DNA of 27,105 bases from Gammaproteobacteria bacterium UBA2955 (GCA_002348825.1 DEBN01000001.1:1-27105), one strand, 5' to 3'; counted from the stretch's first letter, positions 1 to 8,359 are shown. A program made the numbers and translations. The notes: generated from the letters alone by a model not told the origin.

Positions 1-26
1 AACGAGACTGGGCTGTATCTAACGGA

Positions 27-55
27 TTGGTGCTGTGCTCGCCCATCACTATACT
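27..55 (+). promoter_or_regulatory. Putative sigma-70 promoter for the arsC-wrbA-DUF2069 operon
   Basis: A TTGGTG hexamer (27-32) and a TATACT hexamer (50-55) are separated by 17 bp. The -10 matches the sigma-70 consensus at five of six bases; the -35 matches only in its first three. The site lies 30 bp upstream of the arsC start, a plausible 5' leader length. Assignment is by pattern only. Confidence 0.35.
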
Positions 56-85
56 GTGCCCGATCACGCCGCCAACGAGAAGCCC

Positions 86-436
86 ATGTCTGCTGTAACA
101 CTCTATCACAACCCCAACTGCTCCAAGTCTCGCAAGGCGTTAGCGCTGCTGCAGGACCACGGTGTGAATCTGCGTCTGGTGGACTATTTAGAACAACCCT
201 TTAGCGCTGCTGAACTTAGACAATTACTGAATGCTTTAGATCTGGAACCCCGACAACTGATACGTTCCAACGAAGCTATTTACCTGGAACTCAACCTAGA
301 AGATACTGCTTGGTCGGAAGCCGCACTGATCAACGCAATGGTTGAGCATCCCATTCTCATCGAACGCCCAATTGCTGTAACCATGGGTCGCGCGGTAATC
401 GGCCGACCCCCAGAGAAAGTTTTGACGCTGCTATGA
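86..436 (+). CDS. arsC: ArsC-family arsenate reductase (glutaredoxin-type)
   Basis: A 116-residue thioredoxin-fold protein of the glutaredoxin-dependent ArsC family, which reduces arsenate to arsenite through a single catalytic cysteine. The N-terminal motif HNPNCSKSR carries Cys12. Arg60, Arg94 and Arg107 fall at the same positions as the oxyanion-binding arginines of the plasmid R773 enzyme, so true arsenate reductase activity is likely and a Spx or YffB role less so. I chose the ATG at 86, where the family homology begins. An upstream GTG at 35 would add 17 unlikely residues and cover the putative promoter. The stop overlaps the next start by ATGA (433-436), indicating coupling with the WrbA-like gene. 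No arsenite efflux gene or ArsR regulator is nearby, so this may be a housekeeping copy. Confidence 0.88.
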   Translation: MSAVTLYHNPNCSKSRKALALLQDHGVNLRLVDYLEQPFSAAELRQLLNALDLEPRQLIRSNEAIYLELNLEDTAWSEAALINAMVEHPILIERPIAVTMGRAVIGRPPEKVLTLL

Positions 437-1038
437 ACCAACCCTACGTACTAGTTTTGTATTACTCGCGCAGCGGCGGCACGCAAAATCTGGCCCTACA
501 CATTGCCCGCGGTGTGGACAAGATCGACGGTATCGACGCTCGCATAAGAGCGGTGCCTCCAGTAAGCACCGTGATAGAACGCACAGCTTCAGCAGTCCCA
601 GATTCCGGGGCGGTATTTTGTAGCAAAGAAGACTTACGCGGTTGCAGTGGCCTCGCTCTGGGCAGTGCAACCCGATTTGGCAACATGGCCGCACCCATGA
701 AGTATTTCATCGATACCACATCGGACCTGTGGGCAGAGAACGCGTTAGTCGGCAAGCCCGCAAGTGTATTCACCTCGAGCGCTTCTATTCACGGCGGCCA
801 GGAAAGCACACTGCTGACTATGATGGTGCCTTTGCTGCATCAGGGCATGCTCATACAAGGCCTGCCCTATAGCTTGCCTGCGCTGCATCAAACTCGCAGC
901 GGTGGCACGCCCTATGGGGTTACCCATTTACAAGGCAGCGATGATCCCGCTGTGCTGAGCGAAGATGAAGCTGCTCTGGCCATTGCCGCGGGAATGCAAC
1001 TGGCGCAGACAGCACTTCGTCTCGCTCCAGCCACCTAA
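433..1038 (+). CDS. wrbA: WrbA-type NAD(P)H:quinone oxidoreductase (flavodoxin fold)
   Basis: A 201-residue flavodoxin-like protein. The N-terminus has the beta1-loop phosphate-binding pattern YYSRSGGTQNLA (about residues 10-21). The central segment GSATRFGNMAAPMKYFID is the hallmark of WrbA enzymes, which bind FMN and reduce quinones by two electrons from NAD(P)H, limiting semiquinone and oxidative stress. A second characteristic stretch, FTSSASIHGGQEST, follows at about residues 114-127. Length fits WrbA (about 198 residues). It overlaps arsC by 4 bp and is followed 21 bp later by the DUF2069 gene, so the three are probably one operon. The cytosolic redox role is inferred from family; confidence in the family is high. 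Confidence 0.9.
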   Translation: MNQPYVLVLYYSRSGGTQNLALHIARGVDKIDGIDARIRAVPPVSTVIERTASAVPDSGAVFCSKEDLRGCSGLALGSATRFGNMAAPMKYFIDTTSDLWAENALVGKPASVFTSSASIHGGQESTLLTMMVPLLHQGMLIQGLPYSLPALHQTRSGGTPYGVTHLQGSDDPAVLSEDEAALAIAAGMQLAQTALRLAPAT

Positions 1039-1046
1039 CGATAAAC

Positions 1047-1053
1047 AGGGAGA
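1047..1053 (+). promoter_or_regulatory. Ribosome binding site fixing a TTG start
   Basis: AGGGAGA ends 6 bp before the TTG at 1060. No ATG or GTG with a comparable site opens this frame, so the strong Shine-Dalgarno sequence decides the non-standard start of the DUF2069 gene. Confidence 0.6.
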
Positions 1054-1059
1054 ACACTG

Positions 1060-1437
1060 TTGCGCGGTTGGTTATTTTTGAGTTTGGTTTGCGTTGGGTC
1101 GCTGTTTGCCGTCACGGGGATGCGGCAATTTTTAATCGAACCGTTGAATACTCCATCCAGCAACGCGGTATGGTTTCTGCTTCAAGTACTGCCGCTGTTA
1201 TTAGCTCTTCCCGGCGCTCTGAGAGGAGAACTGCGCAGCATGTTTATGCTGTGTCTAATCAGTTCGTTATATTTTATTCACGCCGTTTTGGTCATTACCG
1301 ACGATCGGCTATTTTTGGCCGCCGCGGTCGAACTGTTCTTCTCCCTCGGCTTGGGCATCAGTTCCGCAATATTCGTGCGCAAGCGTCGTGAGCAGGACGC
1401 TGCCTCCGCCGACCTGCTTGATGAACCAAAAACCTAG
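1060..1437 (+). CDS. DUF2069 inner-membrane protein
   Basis: A 125-residue hydrophobic protein starting at TTG behind a good ribosome binding site. Hydrophobic spans are visible at about residues 4-22, 39-53, 60-80 and 84-105, giving three to four membrane helices, followed by a charged tail (RKRREQD, then an acidic end). Length, topology and position directly after a WrbA-like gene match the DUF2069 family of gammaproteobacterial membrane proteins, whose function is unknown. It probably sits in the cytoplasmic membrane and is co-transcribed with wrbA. Its stop lies 8 bp from the stop of the convergent ABM-fold gene. Confidence 0.75.
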   Translation: MRGWLFLSLVCVGSLFAVTGMRQFLIEPLNTPSSNAVWFLLQVLPLLLALPGALRGELRSMFMLCLISSLYFIHAVLVITDDRLFLAAAVELFFSLGLGISSAIFVRKRREQDAASADLLDEPKT

Positions 1438-1447
1438 GCCTAGCTTT
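1429..1447. other. Inverted repeat between convergent genes
   Basis: CTAGGCCTAG (1434-1443) is a perfect 10-bp palindrome, flanked after a C/C mismatch by AAA and TTT (imperfect arms 1430-1447). It spans the DUF2069 stop codon and the 8-bp gap to the convergent gene. A role as a weak bidirectional terminator is possible, but there is no real loop and only a short T run. Confidence 0.2.
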
Positions 1448-1784
1448 AGTGAATGATAGGCTCTGGTGCCTGCACCGCGACCGCCTCTTCTTCCTCTACT
1501 GCCTGCACCGCATAGCGGCGGGTAACGATCTCACCCGATACTAGGTCGGGCAACTGCTGCAGGAATGCGTCCATATGGTCGGTATCAAAGTGGCCCATCA
1601 GTGCGTCCATGCTCTCCCATTCCTGGAACAACATCAGCGTATCGGGGTCTGCCAGCCCGACATAAAACTCGTAGGACATGCAGCCTTTCTCATTACGACT
1701 GGCGGTTGCCATTTGCTTAGCCAGTTCCAGTGCCTGGTCACGCCGCTCGGGGCGAATCGGAATACTGCCGTGGACGATAATCAT
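1446..1784 (-). CDS. Antibiotic biosynthesis monooxygenase (ABM)-domain protein, putative quinol monooxygenase
   Basis: A 112-residue protein with the dimeric alpha+beta-barrel ABM fold. The start MIIVHGSIPIRPERRDQALEL, the middle NEKGCMSYEFY and the following LFQEWESMDALMGHFDT are typical of YgiN-like quinol monooxygenases and related small ABM proteins. Members may oxidise quinols or act on polyketide-like substrates; the substrate here cannot be told. The last 18 or so residues form an acidic and alanine-rich tail (VEEEEAVAV) beyond the usual fold. It lies downstream of prpE on the same strand with a 42-bp gap, so it may be transcribed with it. Its proximity to wrbA hints at quinone redox chemistry, but this is inference. 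Confidence 0.75.
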   Translation of the reverse strand: MIIVHGSIPIRPERRDQALELAKQMATASRNEKGCMSYEFYVGLADPDTLMLFQEWESMDALMGHFDTDHMDAFLQQLPDLVSGEIVTRRYAVQAVEEEEAVAVQAPEPIIH

Positions 1785-1826
1785 CGATCTTTTATTGTTC
1801 CTAATGTTTAAAACGTCGGCACGATG

Positions 1827-3719
1827 CTAGGAGCCAATGAAACCATGATCCCGCAAAGACGTTTCCAGTTCGGGAATGATGTCGGGGTCGTCAATAGTTG
1901 AAGGCACGGTATAGGGATCACCATCAATCATTTTTCGAATAACCTGGCGCAATATCTTACCTGATCGAGTCTTCGGTAAGCGAGCAACCACGAGTGCGCG
2001 CTTAAAATTGGCGATCGGTCCAACACTGTCGCGCACACTTTGCACCAACTCGGCGACTAAAGATTCTGCGTCGAGATCGATCCCGTCCTTCAGCAGCAAT
2101 AAGCCCACAGGTACCTGGCCCTTCTGAGCATCATGAATGCCCACAACTGCGCATTCTGCCACCGCTCTGTGTTCTGCAAGCACCTCTTCGATACGCCCAG
2201 TGGACAAGCGGTGGCCTGCCACGTTTATCACATCATCTGTTCTACCCATGACATAGACATAGCCGTCCGCGTCTTGATAACCGCCGTCGCCTGTCAAATA
2301 GAACCCTGGGTATTGGCTCCAGTAACTCTGTTGAAAACGCTCATGATCCCGCCACACGGTGGCAAACGCACTGGGTGGCAACGGTGCTTTAACAACAATC
2401 GCACCCTCTTTGCCGGCCTCGACCTCTTGTCCTGATTCATCCAGTACCCGCAAGTCCCATCCAGGTGCGGGAACGCCGCAAGAGCCTGCCCGACTGGGCA
2501 ACAATTCGATGCCCGCAGGATTCGCACAGATCGACCAGCCTGTTTCGGTCTGCCACCAGTGATCTATTACCGGCACCTGTAGGTGTTGCTCGAGCCAATA
2601 GTAAGTGGGGGGATCCAATCGTTCGCCGGCAACAAATTGATACTTGAGACTAGAAAGGTCGTACTGGGCCAGCAATTTACACTCTGGATCTTCTTTTTTT
2701 ATCGCTCGAAAAGCGGTCGGCGCAACGAAAAAGCTATTAACTTTATGGTCCGAAAGCACTCGCCAAAACGCGCCAGCATCGGGCGTTCGAACCGGCTTGC
2801 CCTCATAGACAATGGTGGTGCAACCGGCGAGCAAGGGTCCATAGACGATGTATGAATGGCCAACCACCCAACCCACGTCCGACGCAGCCCAATACACGTC
2901 GCCAACACCGACATCATAAACTGCCGACATACTGTACTTAAGCGCCACGGCATGGCCGCCATTGTCGCGAACAATACCCTTGGGTTTTCCCGTAGTGCCA
3001 GAGGTATACAAGATATAAAGAGGGTCCGTGGCAGCCACGGGGACGCAGGCAACCGGCTTGGCGGCGTCGGCCCAACTGGCCCAATCGAGGTCACGCGGCG
3101 AGGTTAACTGCGCAGGTGCTTGAGGCCGCTCCAGCATCACCACATGCGCCGGTTTATGACCAGCGAGTTCAATAGCGCCATTGAGTAACGGCTGATATGG
3201 AATCACTCGATCAGTCTCTATACCGCACGTCGCCGCCAGCACCACCTTAGGCGTGGAATCGTCAATACGCATGGCTAACTCGTCTGCCGCGAAACCGCCA
3301 AATACAACCGAGTGAACAGCGCCAATGCGAGCACAGGCCAACATAGCCACCACCGTTTCGGGCACCATGGGCATGTATATAATAACTACATCACCCTTGC
3401 CCACACCCAGTTCTACCAGACCGCCCGCTACCCGCGCAGTCCAATCCATAAGCTCGGCGTAACTATAGCGAGCGACCGTATTGGTGACCGGCGAATCGAA
3501 GATTAGGGCTGTTTGGTCGCCGCGCCCCTGTTCGACATGGTAGTCCACCGCGCAAAAACAAGTATTGAGGGTGCCGTCGGCGAACCAACGTGCAACATTA
3601 TTCGTATCTTTACTGAGGATGTTCCGCGGCGCCGAATACCAGGGAATATCCTTAGCCTGCTCCGCCCAAAAGGCTTCTGGCTCAGCTATTGACCGCCGAT
3701 ACACCTGCGAGTATTGCAT
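1827..3719 (-). CDS. prpE: Propionyl-CoA synthetase (AMP-forming acyl-CoA ligase)
   Basis: A 630-residue member of the ANL adenylate-forming superfamily, ligating propionate (or acetate) to CoA through an acyl-AMP. Features in order: an N-terminal acetyl-CoA-synthetase-like segment with FWAEQAKDIPW, the ATP loop YILYTSGTTGKPKG in the middle, the TGDGGY and GRTDDVINVAGHRLSTG hinge region, and the catalytic lysine in PKTRSGKILRQVIRKM near the end. Length agrees with PrpE (about 628 residues) and the N-terminal style fits PrpE better than Acs. The ATG at 3719 follows an excellent GGAGG site; an upstream frame extension of 24 basic residues is rejected. No other prp genes (methylcitrate cycle) are in the window, so propionate use in vivo is inferred from family only. 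Confidence 0.85.
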   Translation of the reverse strand: MQYSQVYRRSIAEPEAFWAEQAKDIPWYSAPRNILSKDTNNVARWFADGTLNTCFCAVDYHVEQGRGDQTALIFDSPVTNTVARYSYAELMDWTARVAGGLVELGVGKGDVVIIYMPMVPETVVAMLACARIGAVHSVVFGGFAADELAMRIDDSTPKVVLAATCGIETDRVIPYQPLLNGAIELAGHKPAHVVMLERPQAPAQLTSPRDLDWASWADAAKPVACVPVAATDPLYILYTSGTTGKPKGIVRDNGGHAVALKYSMSAVYDVGVGDVYWAASDVGWVVGHSYIVYGPLLAGCTTIVYEGKPVRTPDAGAFWRVLSDHKVNSFFVAPTAFRAIKKEDPECKLLAQYDLSSLKYQFVAGERLDPPTYYWLEQHLQVPVIDHWWQTETGWSICANPAGIELLPSRAGSCGVPAPGWDLRVLDESGQEVEAGKEGAIVVKAPLPPSAFATVWRDHERFQQSYWSQYPGFYLTGDGGYQDADGYVYVMGRTDDVINVAGHRLSTGRIEEVLAEHRAVAECAVVGIHDAQKGQVPVGLLLLKDGIDLDAESLVAELVQSVRDSVGPIANFKRALVVARLPKTRSGKILRQVIRKMIDGDPYTVPSTIDDPDIIPELETSLRDHGFIGS

Positions 3720-3725
3720 GCTGTG

Positions 3726-3730
3726 CCTCC
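3726..3730 (-). promoter_or_regulatory. Ribosome binding site fixing the prpE start
   Basis: Read on the - strand this is GGAGG, 6 bp before the ATG at 3719. It decides between this start and a longer reading frame opening at 3791. Confidence 0.65.
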
Positions 3731-3834
3731 GATGACTTACTTGTGGCCGGAGCGCAATTGGGGAAGGGGTGCGGCGCGCCTGCTGCGACAAACTCTATCG
3801 CTGCAAGCTTACCGCATTTAGTGCTAGATCGAGC

Positions 3835-4335
3835 CTATTGGGCCGTAAATTTCTTAATTTGCGCCGGCTTCGGACAGCGCGAGATCAGGTCTTTGTAGAC
3901 GTTTGATCGCCGGCCAATTTTCTTGTGCTCACAATAGAAATCCACCGCCCGCGCCCAAGCTTCCACGCGCCCATGCTTAGTGATGGACACCGTGGTGTTA
4001 ACAATTTTGCCGCGCACGCGGGACATTACACCAACCTGGAACACTGGAGTCATGGTGCCGCTCTTTTCGCGCTTCATGCGGCACAAAATTCCGCGAATTT
4101 GCCCTGTAGGGTCTAGTTCAATCTCTTTGTCTTTACGGTCACGATTTTTTTGTTGCGACTCTTTTAGTACTGCATCACGCGCATCAGCCACTGCTTTCAC
4201 TTCGGCTCGAGCGGCACCGCGCATACGCTTACCGTTGGCCTTCAACGAAAAATATTCTTGATAGGTTTTGCCGTCGATTTGGCGGCGCACTCGGAAACCA
4301 AAAAACCTGGGATTGTCCAACAACTCTACGCTCAT
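3835..4335 (-). CDS. Hypothetical protein with two tandem AP2/Arm-like units
   Basis: I do not recognise this 166-residue, strongly basic protein. The N-terminal half (about 11-60) reads FGFRVRRQIDGKTYQEYFSL, followed by a helix rich in Ala, Arg and Asp (AVADARDAVLKESQQ). This three-strand-plus-helix pattern resembles AP2 or integrase Arm-type DNA-binding domains. A second similar unit follows at about 104-147 (FQVGVMSRVRGKIVNTTVSI, then a helix with RVEAWARAVDFYCEHKK). A charged linker with KNRDRKDKEIELD joins them. There is no recombinase catalytic domain. The ATG is well supported by AGGAG (4341-4345 on the complement). It is divergent from dinB across a 307-bp gap and 115 bp upstream of prpE. 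DNA binding is a guess from fold pattern. Confidence 0.65.
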   Translation of the reverse strand: MSVELLDNPRFFGFRVRRQIDGKTYQEYFSLKANGKRMRGAARAEVKAVADARDAVLKESQQKNRDRKDKEIELDPTGQIRGILCRMKREKSGTMTPVFQVGVMSRVRGKIVNTTVSITKHGRVEAWARAVDFYCEHKKIGRRSNVYKDLISRCPKPAQIKKFTAQ

Positions 4336-4642
4336 CAGAACTCCTATTTCAGTGGACTGTTAACATTTAATAAGCAGCTTCTAAACCTTATTCGTTCGGT
4401 TAGTCCGAAATATCGCAATAACAGGGTTCAAGACTCGCTTACCTTTAACTCTAACTCGTTCGATAATCTGCATCGCGCAATTGTATCGTCAATTTTTAGT
4501 TGACGGCATTGAAAGCGACGGGCCAATACTAAACCAATAAACGAAGCGCTGTCCCCTGCTAAATATGGTTTGTTGATTAAATTTGCTAAGAATACGATCC
4601 TTAAGCGGGCGTTTCTGTACTTTTTTGGATCAGCCAATATAA
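4336..4642. other. Divergent intergenic region, no gene recognised
   Basis: This 307-bp gap separates the divergent hypothetical gene and dinB, is visibly more AT-rich than its surroundings and must hold both promoters. Two small inverted repeats are visible: TTCGG/CCGAA (4395-4409) and CGTCAA/TTGACG with a 7-nt loop (4487-4505). They could be operators but match no motif I know. A 69-codon - strand frame (4428-4637) lacks family resemblance and I do not call it. Confidence 0.4.
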
Positions 4643-5710
4643 ATGCGCAAAATCATCCACTGCGATTGCGACAGTTTTTACGCATCGATAGAAATGCGCG
4701 ACAACCCCGATTTGCGCGATAAGCCCATCGCTGTCGGCGGCAGACCGGACCAACGCGGCGTTGTCGCAACCTGTAACTACGCCGCTCGGGCCTATGGCGT
4801 GCGTTCGGCAATGCCCATGTCCACAGCTCTGCGCAAGTGCCCTGATTTGGTCGTTGTCAGCACGAATATGAGTAAATACAAAGACGAATCTGTGCGTGTG
4901 CAGACGATTTTTAAAGAATACACCGACTTGGTAGAACCGTTATCTCTGGATGAGGCATTCCTAGATGTCAGCGACAGCTTAATCGCCAACGGCAGCGCCA
5001 CCCTTATCGCCAAAGAAATTCGTGATCGAGTCCGCACAGAGATAGGCATCACTATTTCAGCAGGCATCGCAAACAATAAATTCCTTGCCAAAATTGCGTC
5101 TGACTGGAACAAGCCAGATGGTCAAAAGACCATTAGCCCATCTGAAGTGGATGCATTTATGAGGCTTTTGCCGGTCGAGAAAATTTTCGGCGTCGGCTCG
5201 GTTACCGCAAGGAAAATGCATCGCATGGGACTGAACACTTGTGCAGACCTGCAGCAAGTGGCAATTCTTGAACTCAGTGAACACTTCGGTAAGTTCGGAG
5301 CGCGCTTATTTGACCTCTGCAGAGGTCGGGATGATCGTCCGGTGAGTACGCACAGACAACGCAAGTCGGTGAGCACGGAACGAACCTATGCGGTGGATCT
5401 GGCTAACCCTCTGGACTGCATGGATGAAATTGAGCAGCTCTTTAATGACTTAAAAAGACGCGTAGCGCGCGCGGATTGCGCAAATCAAGTTAAATCTAGA
5501 ACGCTCAAGATGCGCTTCGATGACTTCTCCATCACTACAGCAAGCAGGCGTGGTGTTGAGCTTGACCTAAACTGCTATCGCCAGCTTTTAGACGAAGCCT
5601 GGCAACGCAGAGGATTGCCCATTCGACTCCTTGGCCTCGGTGTGCAGTTGAAAACGAAACCAAGTCCCAGCAAACAAGAATTACAGATAGGGCTGTTCAG
5701 CGAAACCTAA
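4643..5710 (+). CDS. dinB: DNA polymerase IV (Y-family translesion polymerase)
   Basis: A 355-residue Y-family polymerase that extends mismatched ends and bypasses lesions during replication stress. The catalytic metal ligands are present: Asp8 in HCDCDSFYASIE, and Asp103 with Glu104 in SLDEAFLDVS. The fingers motif NYAARAYGVRSAMP (45-58) and the thumb helix-hairpin-helix region with KIFGVGSVTARK follow. The C-terminus ends in QIGLF (348-352), a good beta-clamp-binding motif, so the protein is intact and replisome-competent. The start MRKIIHCDCDSF matches the family start. SOS control is usual for dinB, but I find no convincing LexA box upstream. The TAA overlaps the stop codon of the convergent ABC exporter. 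Confidence 0.95.
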   Translation: MRKIIHCDCDSFYASIEMRDNPDLRDKPIAVGGRPDQRGVVATCNYAARAYGVRSAMPMSTALRKCPDLVVVSTNMSKYKDESVRVQTIFKEYTDLVEPLSLDEAFLDVSDSLIANGSATLIAKEIRDRVRTEIGITISAGIANNKFLAKIASDWNKPDGQKTISPSEVDAFMRLLPVEKIFGVGSVTARKMHRMGLNTCADLQQVAILELSEHFGKFGARLFDLCRGRDDRPVSTHRQRKSVSTERTYAVDLANPLDCMDEIEQLFNDLKRRVARADCANQVKSRTLKMRFDDFSITTASRRGVELDLNCYRQLLDEAWQRRGLPIRLLGLGVQLKTKPSPSKQELQIGLFSET

Positions 5711-7485
5711 GCCGCAAACTGTATCTGGGCGAACTCCTTATACAGCGAATTTTCAGCGAGCAAGCGCTCATGACTGCCCTGCGCAACCAAACAACCCTGA
5801 TCCATAACACAAATACGATCTGCGGCGCGCACCGTGGACAGTCGGTGGGCAATAACCAGAATAGTCATCTTGCCTTTGAGACCATGCAAGGATTTGCCAA
5901 CAAAGTCCTCGCTTTGGGCGTCCAGAGCACTGGTCGCCTCATCGAGGAGCAAGCACCTAGGATGTGACAGCAACGCCCGCGCGATCGCCAAGCGCTGCCG
6001 TTGACCGCCAGACAATCCGACACCACTTTCGCCCACCCATGTGTCCAATCCCTCGGGCAAGGCTCCTATGAACTCCATTGCATAGACTAAGTCTAAGGCC
6101 TTAGCGACTTCGTCAGCCGTGGCGTCGGGTCGCCCATAAATTAAGTTGTCGCGCACTGTGCCAGAAAACAGCACCGGGTCCTGTGGCACGAAACCGAACG
6201 CCGCACGCACGGACTCCAACGAACGCTCGCGCAGATCACTGCCGTCGAGCACTATTGCTCCACTGTCGGGGTCGTAAAACCGCTGCAGTAAATCAAAAAG
6301 GGTGCTCTTACCGGCACCCGAAGGGCCTACGATCGCCACCATTTCACCTGCGTCCACACTGAGGCTGATGCCATCCAAGGCTCTGTTTTGCGGCCGCGAT
6401 GGGTAACTGAAGGACAAATCGTGCAGCTGCAGCGCCGCGGACGGTTGGCCAGAGGATTCTGCTTTTGCAGTCGCATAGTGCCCGTCAACAATATCGTTTG
6501 TTGCCTGCAACAGTTCAATCAAGCGCTCGGTAGCACCCGCAGCACGCTGCAAATCTCCCCAAACGTCTGAAATTGTGCCCACCGACCCTGCAACGATAAA
6601 GGCATAAAAAATAAATGCCGCCAGATCGCCAGGTGATGTGCGACCTGCCAGTACATCTTGGCCGCCCACCCACAACAGTGTTGCAACCGCGCCAAAAGCC
6701 GTAAGCATTACCACTGCAACAAGCACCGCGCGATGCCAGATACGCTGCAGGGCGACGTTGAGCGCACGGTCGAGGCGCGCGCTAAACTGCGCGATATCCG
6801 CACGTTGATGATTGAACGACTGCACGATCTTTATATGTCGGAAACTCTCACTGACTTGACTACCCACGTCGGCAAGCCGGTCCTGGCTGGATCGCGACAG
6901 CACGCGTACCCGCCGGCCAAATAACACGACCGGCAAGACCACAAAGGGCACAGTGCCTAACACGAGCAGCGACAATTTTGGGTTGGTTATGACCAGCAAA
7001 ATTAGGCCACCGACGAACATCAGCGCATTGCGCAATGCAATGGACACCGACGACCCTATGACCGTCTGCAGTAACGTGGTGTCCGTGGTAATGCGCGACT
7101 GAATCTCGCTGGGAATGTTGGTTTCGAAAAAATCCGGGTGCATATGAATTAAGTGATTAAACACCGCTTGGCGGATGTCATTACTGACCCTCTCGCCGAC
7201 CCAAGACACGAAGTAGAACCGCACAAATGTGCCGGCCGTCAAAACCCCGACAAAAATAACAAACAGCCTTAGCGACTCGGTAAGCAGGGCAGTTTCACCA
7301 CTCGCGAAACCGCTATCAATAACCATCCGAATACCCTGACCCAGAAGCAGCATAGTGCCCGCGGTAACACATAACGCGACACTCGCCACGATTACCTGCA
7401 ACCGGTAGGGCTGGAGAAACTTTAACGCAGGCGTCAAACGCCGCATGTTGCCCGACGTTTGACGATTTTCTGGGTATTCGGTCAT
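5707..7485 (-). CDS. ABC exporter, fused permease and ATPase (MsbA/multidrug type)
   Basis: A 592-residue half-transporter expected to work as a homodimer in the inner membrane. The first 330 or so residues form a type-1 exporter membrane domain; hydrophobic spans are evident around 28-50, 70-95, 150-167, 170-190, 253-275 and 287-305. The ATPase domain has Walker A GPSGAGKST (387-395), the signature LSGGQ (491-495), Walker B CLLLDEA (511-517) and the switch His547. This architecture belongs to the MsbA/LmrA-like group that exports lipids or hydrophobic compounds; the substrate cannot be assigned. The start is the ATG at 7485 without a clear ribosome binding site; Met14 at 7446 is an alternative. 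It overlaps dinB by 4 bp tail-to-tail. Confidence 0.88.
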   Translation of the reverse strand: MTEYPENRQTSGNMRRLTPALKFLQPYRLQVIVASVALCVTAGTMLLLGQGIRMVIDSGFASGETALLTESLRLFVIFVGVLTAGTFVRFYFVSWVGERVSNDIRQAVFNHLIHMHPDFFETNIPSEIQSRITTDTTLLQTVIGSSVSIALRNALMFVGGLILLVITNPKLSLLVLGTVPFVVLPVVLFGRRVRVLSRSSQDRLADVGSQVSESFRHIKIVQSFNHQRADIAQFSARLDRALNVALQRIWHRAVLVAVVMLTAFGAVATLLWVGGQDVLAGRTSPGDLAAFIFYAFIVAGSVGTISDVWGDLQRAAGATERLIELLQATNDIVDGHYATAKAESSGQPSAALQLHDLSFSYPSRPQNRALDGISLSVDAGEMVAIVGPSGAGKSTLFDLLQRFYDPDSGAIVLDGSDLRERSLESVRAAFGFVPQDPVLFSGTVRDNLIYGRPDATADEVAKALDLVYAMEFIGALPEGLDTWVGESGVGLSGGQRQRLAIARALLSHPRCLLLDEATSALDAQSEDFVGKSLHGLKGKMTILVIAHRLSTVRAADRICVMDQGCLVAQGSHERLLAENSLYKEFAQIQFAA

Positions 7486-7542
7486 CTAGATTGTGCCATC
7501 ATGGTATTCTAGCGCGGACGGCTTGAACCAGCGCCCAGCGAG

Positions 7543-7559
7543 CGTGTTCGACAAACACG
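7543..7559. repeat. Short inverted repeat in the ABC/esterase divergent region
   Basis: CGTGTT and AACACG form a perfect 6-bp stem with a 5-base loop. It lies between the divergent ABC exporter and carboxylesterase genes (gap 7486-7684), where it could be an operator. No T run follows, so it is not a terminator. Confidence 0.2.
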
Positions 7560-7684
7560 GGTGCGCAAGGTACTTGGCCTTGGGCAGTTAGGTCAACTTA
7601 TTGTCATTAGATTCCCAGCCAACAACGTTGAAATCTCCGCGCGAATACAGCTAAGGTGCCGTCGACATTACTCGGAAAGGCCCA

Positions 7685-8359
7685 ATGGTGGATACTTTAA
7701 AACCTTCCGCACTGGAATGCTTGCGGCGTGAAACGGCAGCGAACCCAACGGCTAGCGTCATTTGGTTACACGGGCTCGGCGCAGACGCTACCGATTTCGA
7801 ACCCCTCGTGCCAATGCTGGATATCAGCGCCAGCGTGCGCTTTATTTTCCCCAATGCGCCGATTCGACCGGTCACCATAAATGGCGGGGCGGAGATGCGT
7901 GCGTGGTACGACATCGACCCTGGCGCTCCTCTGGCGGGAGGCGCGGACATTAGGGACTCAGCTGAGGCCATCAAATCAATCATCGAAAGTGAAATCGCCG
8001 CGGGCATATCCAGTGAACGAATTACCTTGGCGGGCTTTTCTCAAGGTGGTGTCATCGCTTTAGAACTCGGCCTGAGTTTCAATCGACCCTTGGCTGGAAT
8101 TATGGCGCTCTCAACCTATCTCCACGATCATGAGCAAGTCACCGAACGCATCGCTTTGGAGAATGTCGACACGCCGATTTTCATGGCACACGGCCTGTCA
8201 GACCCAGTGATCCCTATCACCCGCGCGATCACGTCACGCGAGGCGTTAATCGCTCTCAACTACCGCGTACAATGGCAGGAATACGCCATGGGCCATCAGG
8301 TGTGTCCGCAACAAATAACCGATATAAGTCAATGGCTGTCGTCGATCTATCCCGACTAA
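7685..8359 (+). CDS. Carboxylesterase/phospholipase (alpha/beta hydrolase)
   Basis: A 224-residue cytosolic hydrolase of the acyl-protein-thioesterase-like carboxylesterase family. The oxyanion segment WLHGLGADATDFEPLVP (27-43) and the nucleophile elbow GFSQGG (Ser119) are classic. Asp173 in LSDPVIP and His204 in MGHQV complete the triad. Length and motif order match EstB-type carboxylesterases common in pseudomonads, which cleave short-chain acyl esters; the physiological substrate is unknown. The ATG follows GGAAAGG at a suitable distance. The gene overlaps the start of miaE by 28 bp, so the two are probably co-translated. Confidence 0.88.
   Translation: MVDTLKPSALECLRRETAANPTASVIWLHGLGADATDFEPLVPMLDISASVRFIFPNAPIRPVTINGGAEMRAWYDIDPGAPLAGGADIRDSAEAIKSIIESEIAAGISSERITLAGFSQGGVIALELGLSFNRPLAGIMALSTYLHDHEQVTERIALENVDTPIFMAHGLSDPVIPITRAITSREALIALNYRVQWQEYAMGHQVCPQQITDISQWLSSIYPD

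Noticed and set aside
35..85. GTG-started extension of arsC
   Set aside because: Homology begins at the ATG at 86, and Cys12/Arg60/Arg94/Arg107 numbering fits that start.
3720..3791. N-terminal extension of prpE from 3791
   Set aside because: The internal ATG at 3719 has a strong GGAGG site and matches the family start; the 24-residue extension is basic and unrelated.
4615..4633. Possible LexA box upstream of dinB
   Set aside because: Only a CTGT half-site with an AT-rich spacer is present; the ACAG half is missing at the right distance.
4428..4637. 69-codon ORF on the - strand between the hypothetical gene and dinB
   Set aside because: No family resemblance and no good ribosome binding site, and it would fill the region that must hold two divergent promoters.
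8272..8331. Longer miaE frame
   Set aside because: It adds 20 residues inside the esterase gene with no MiaE similarity.
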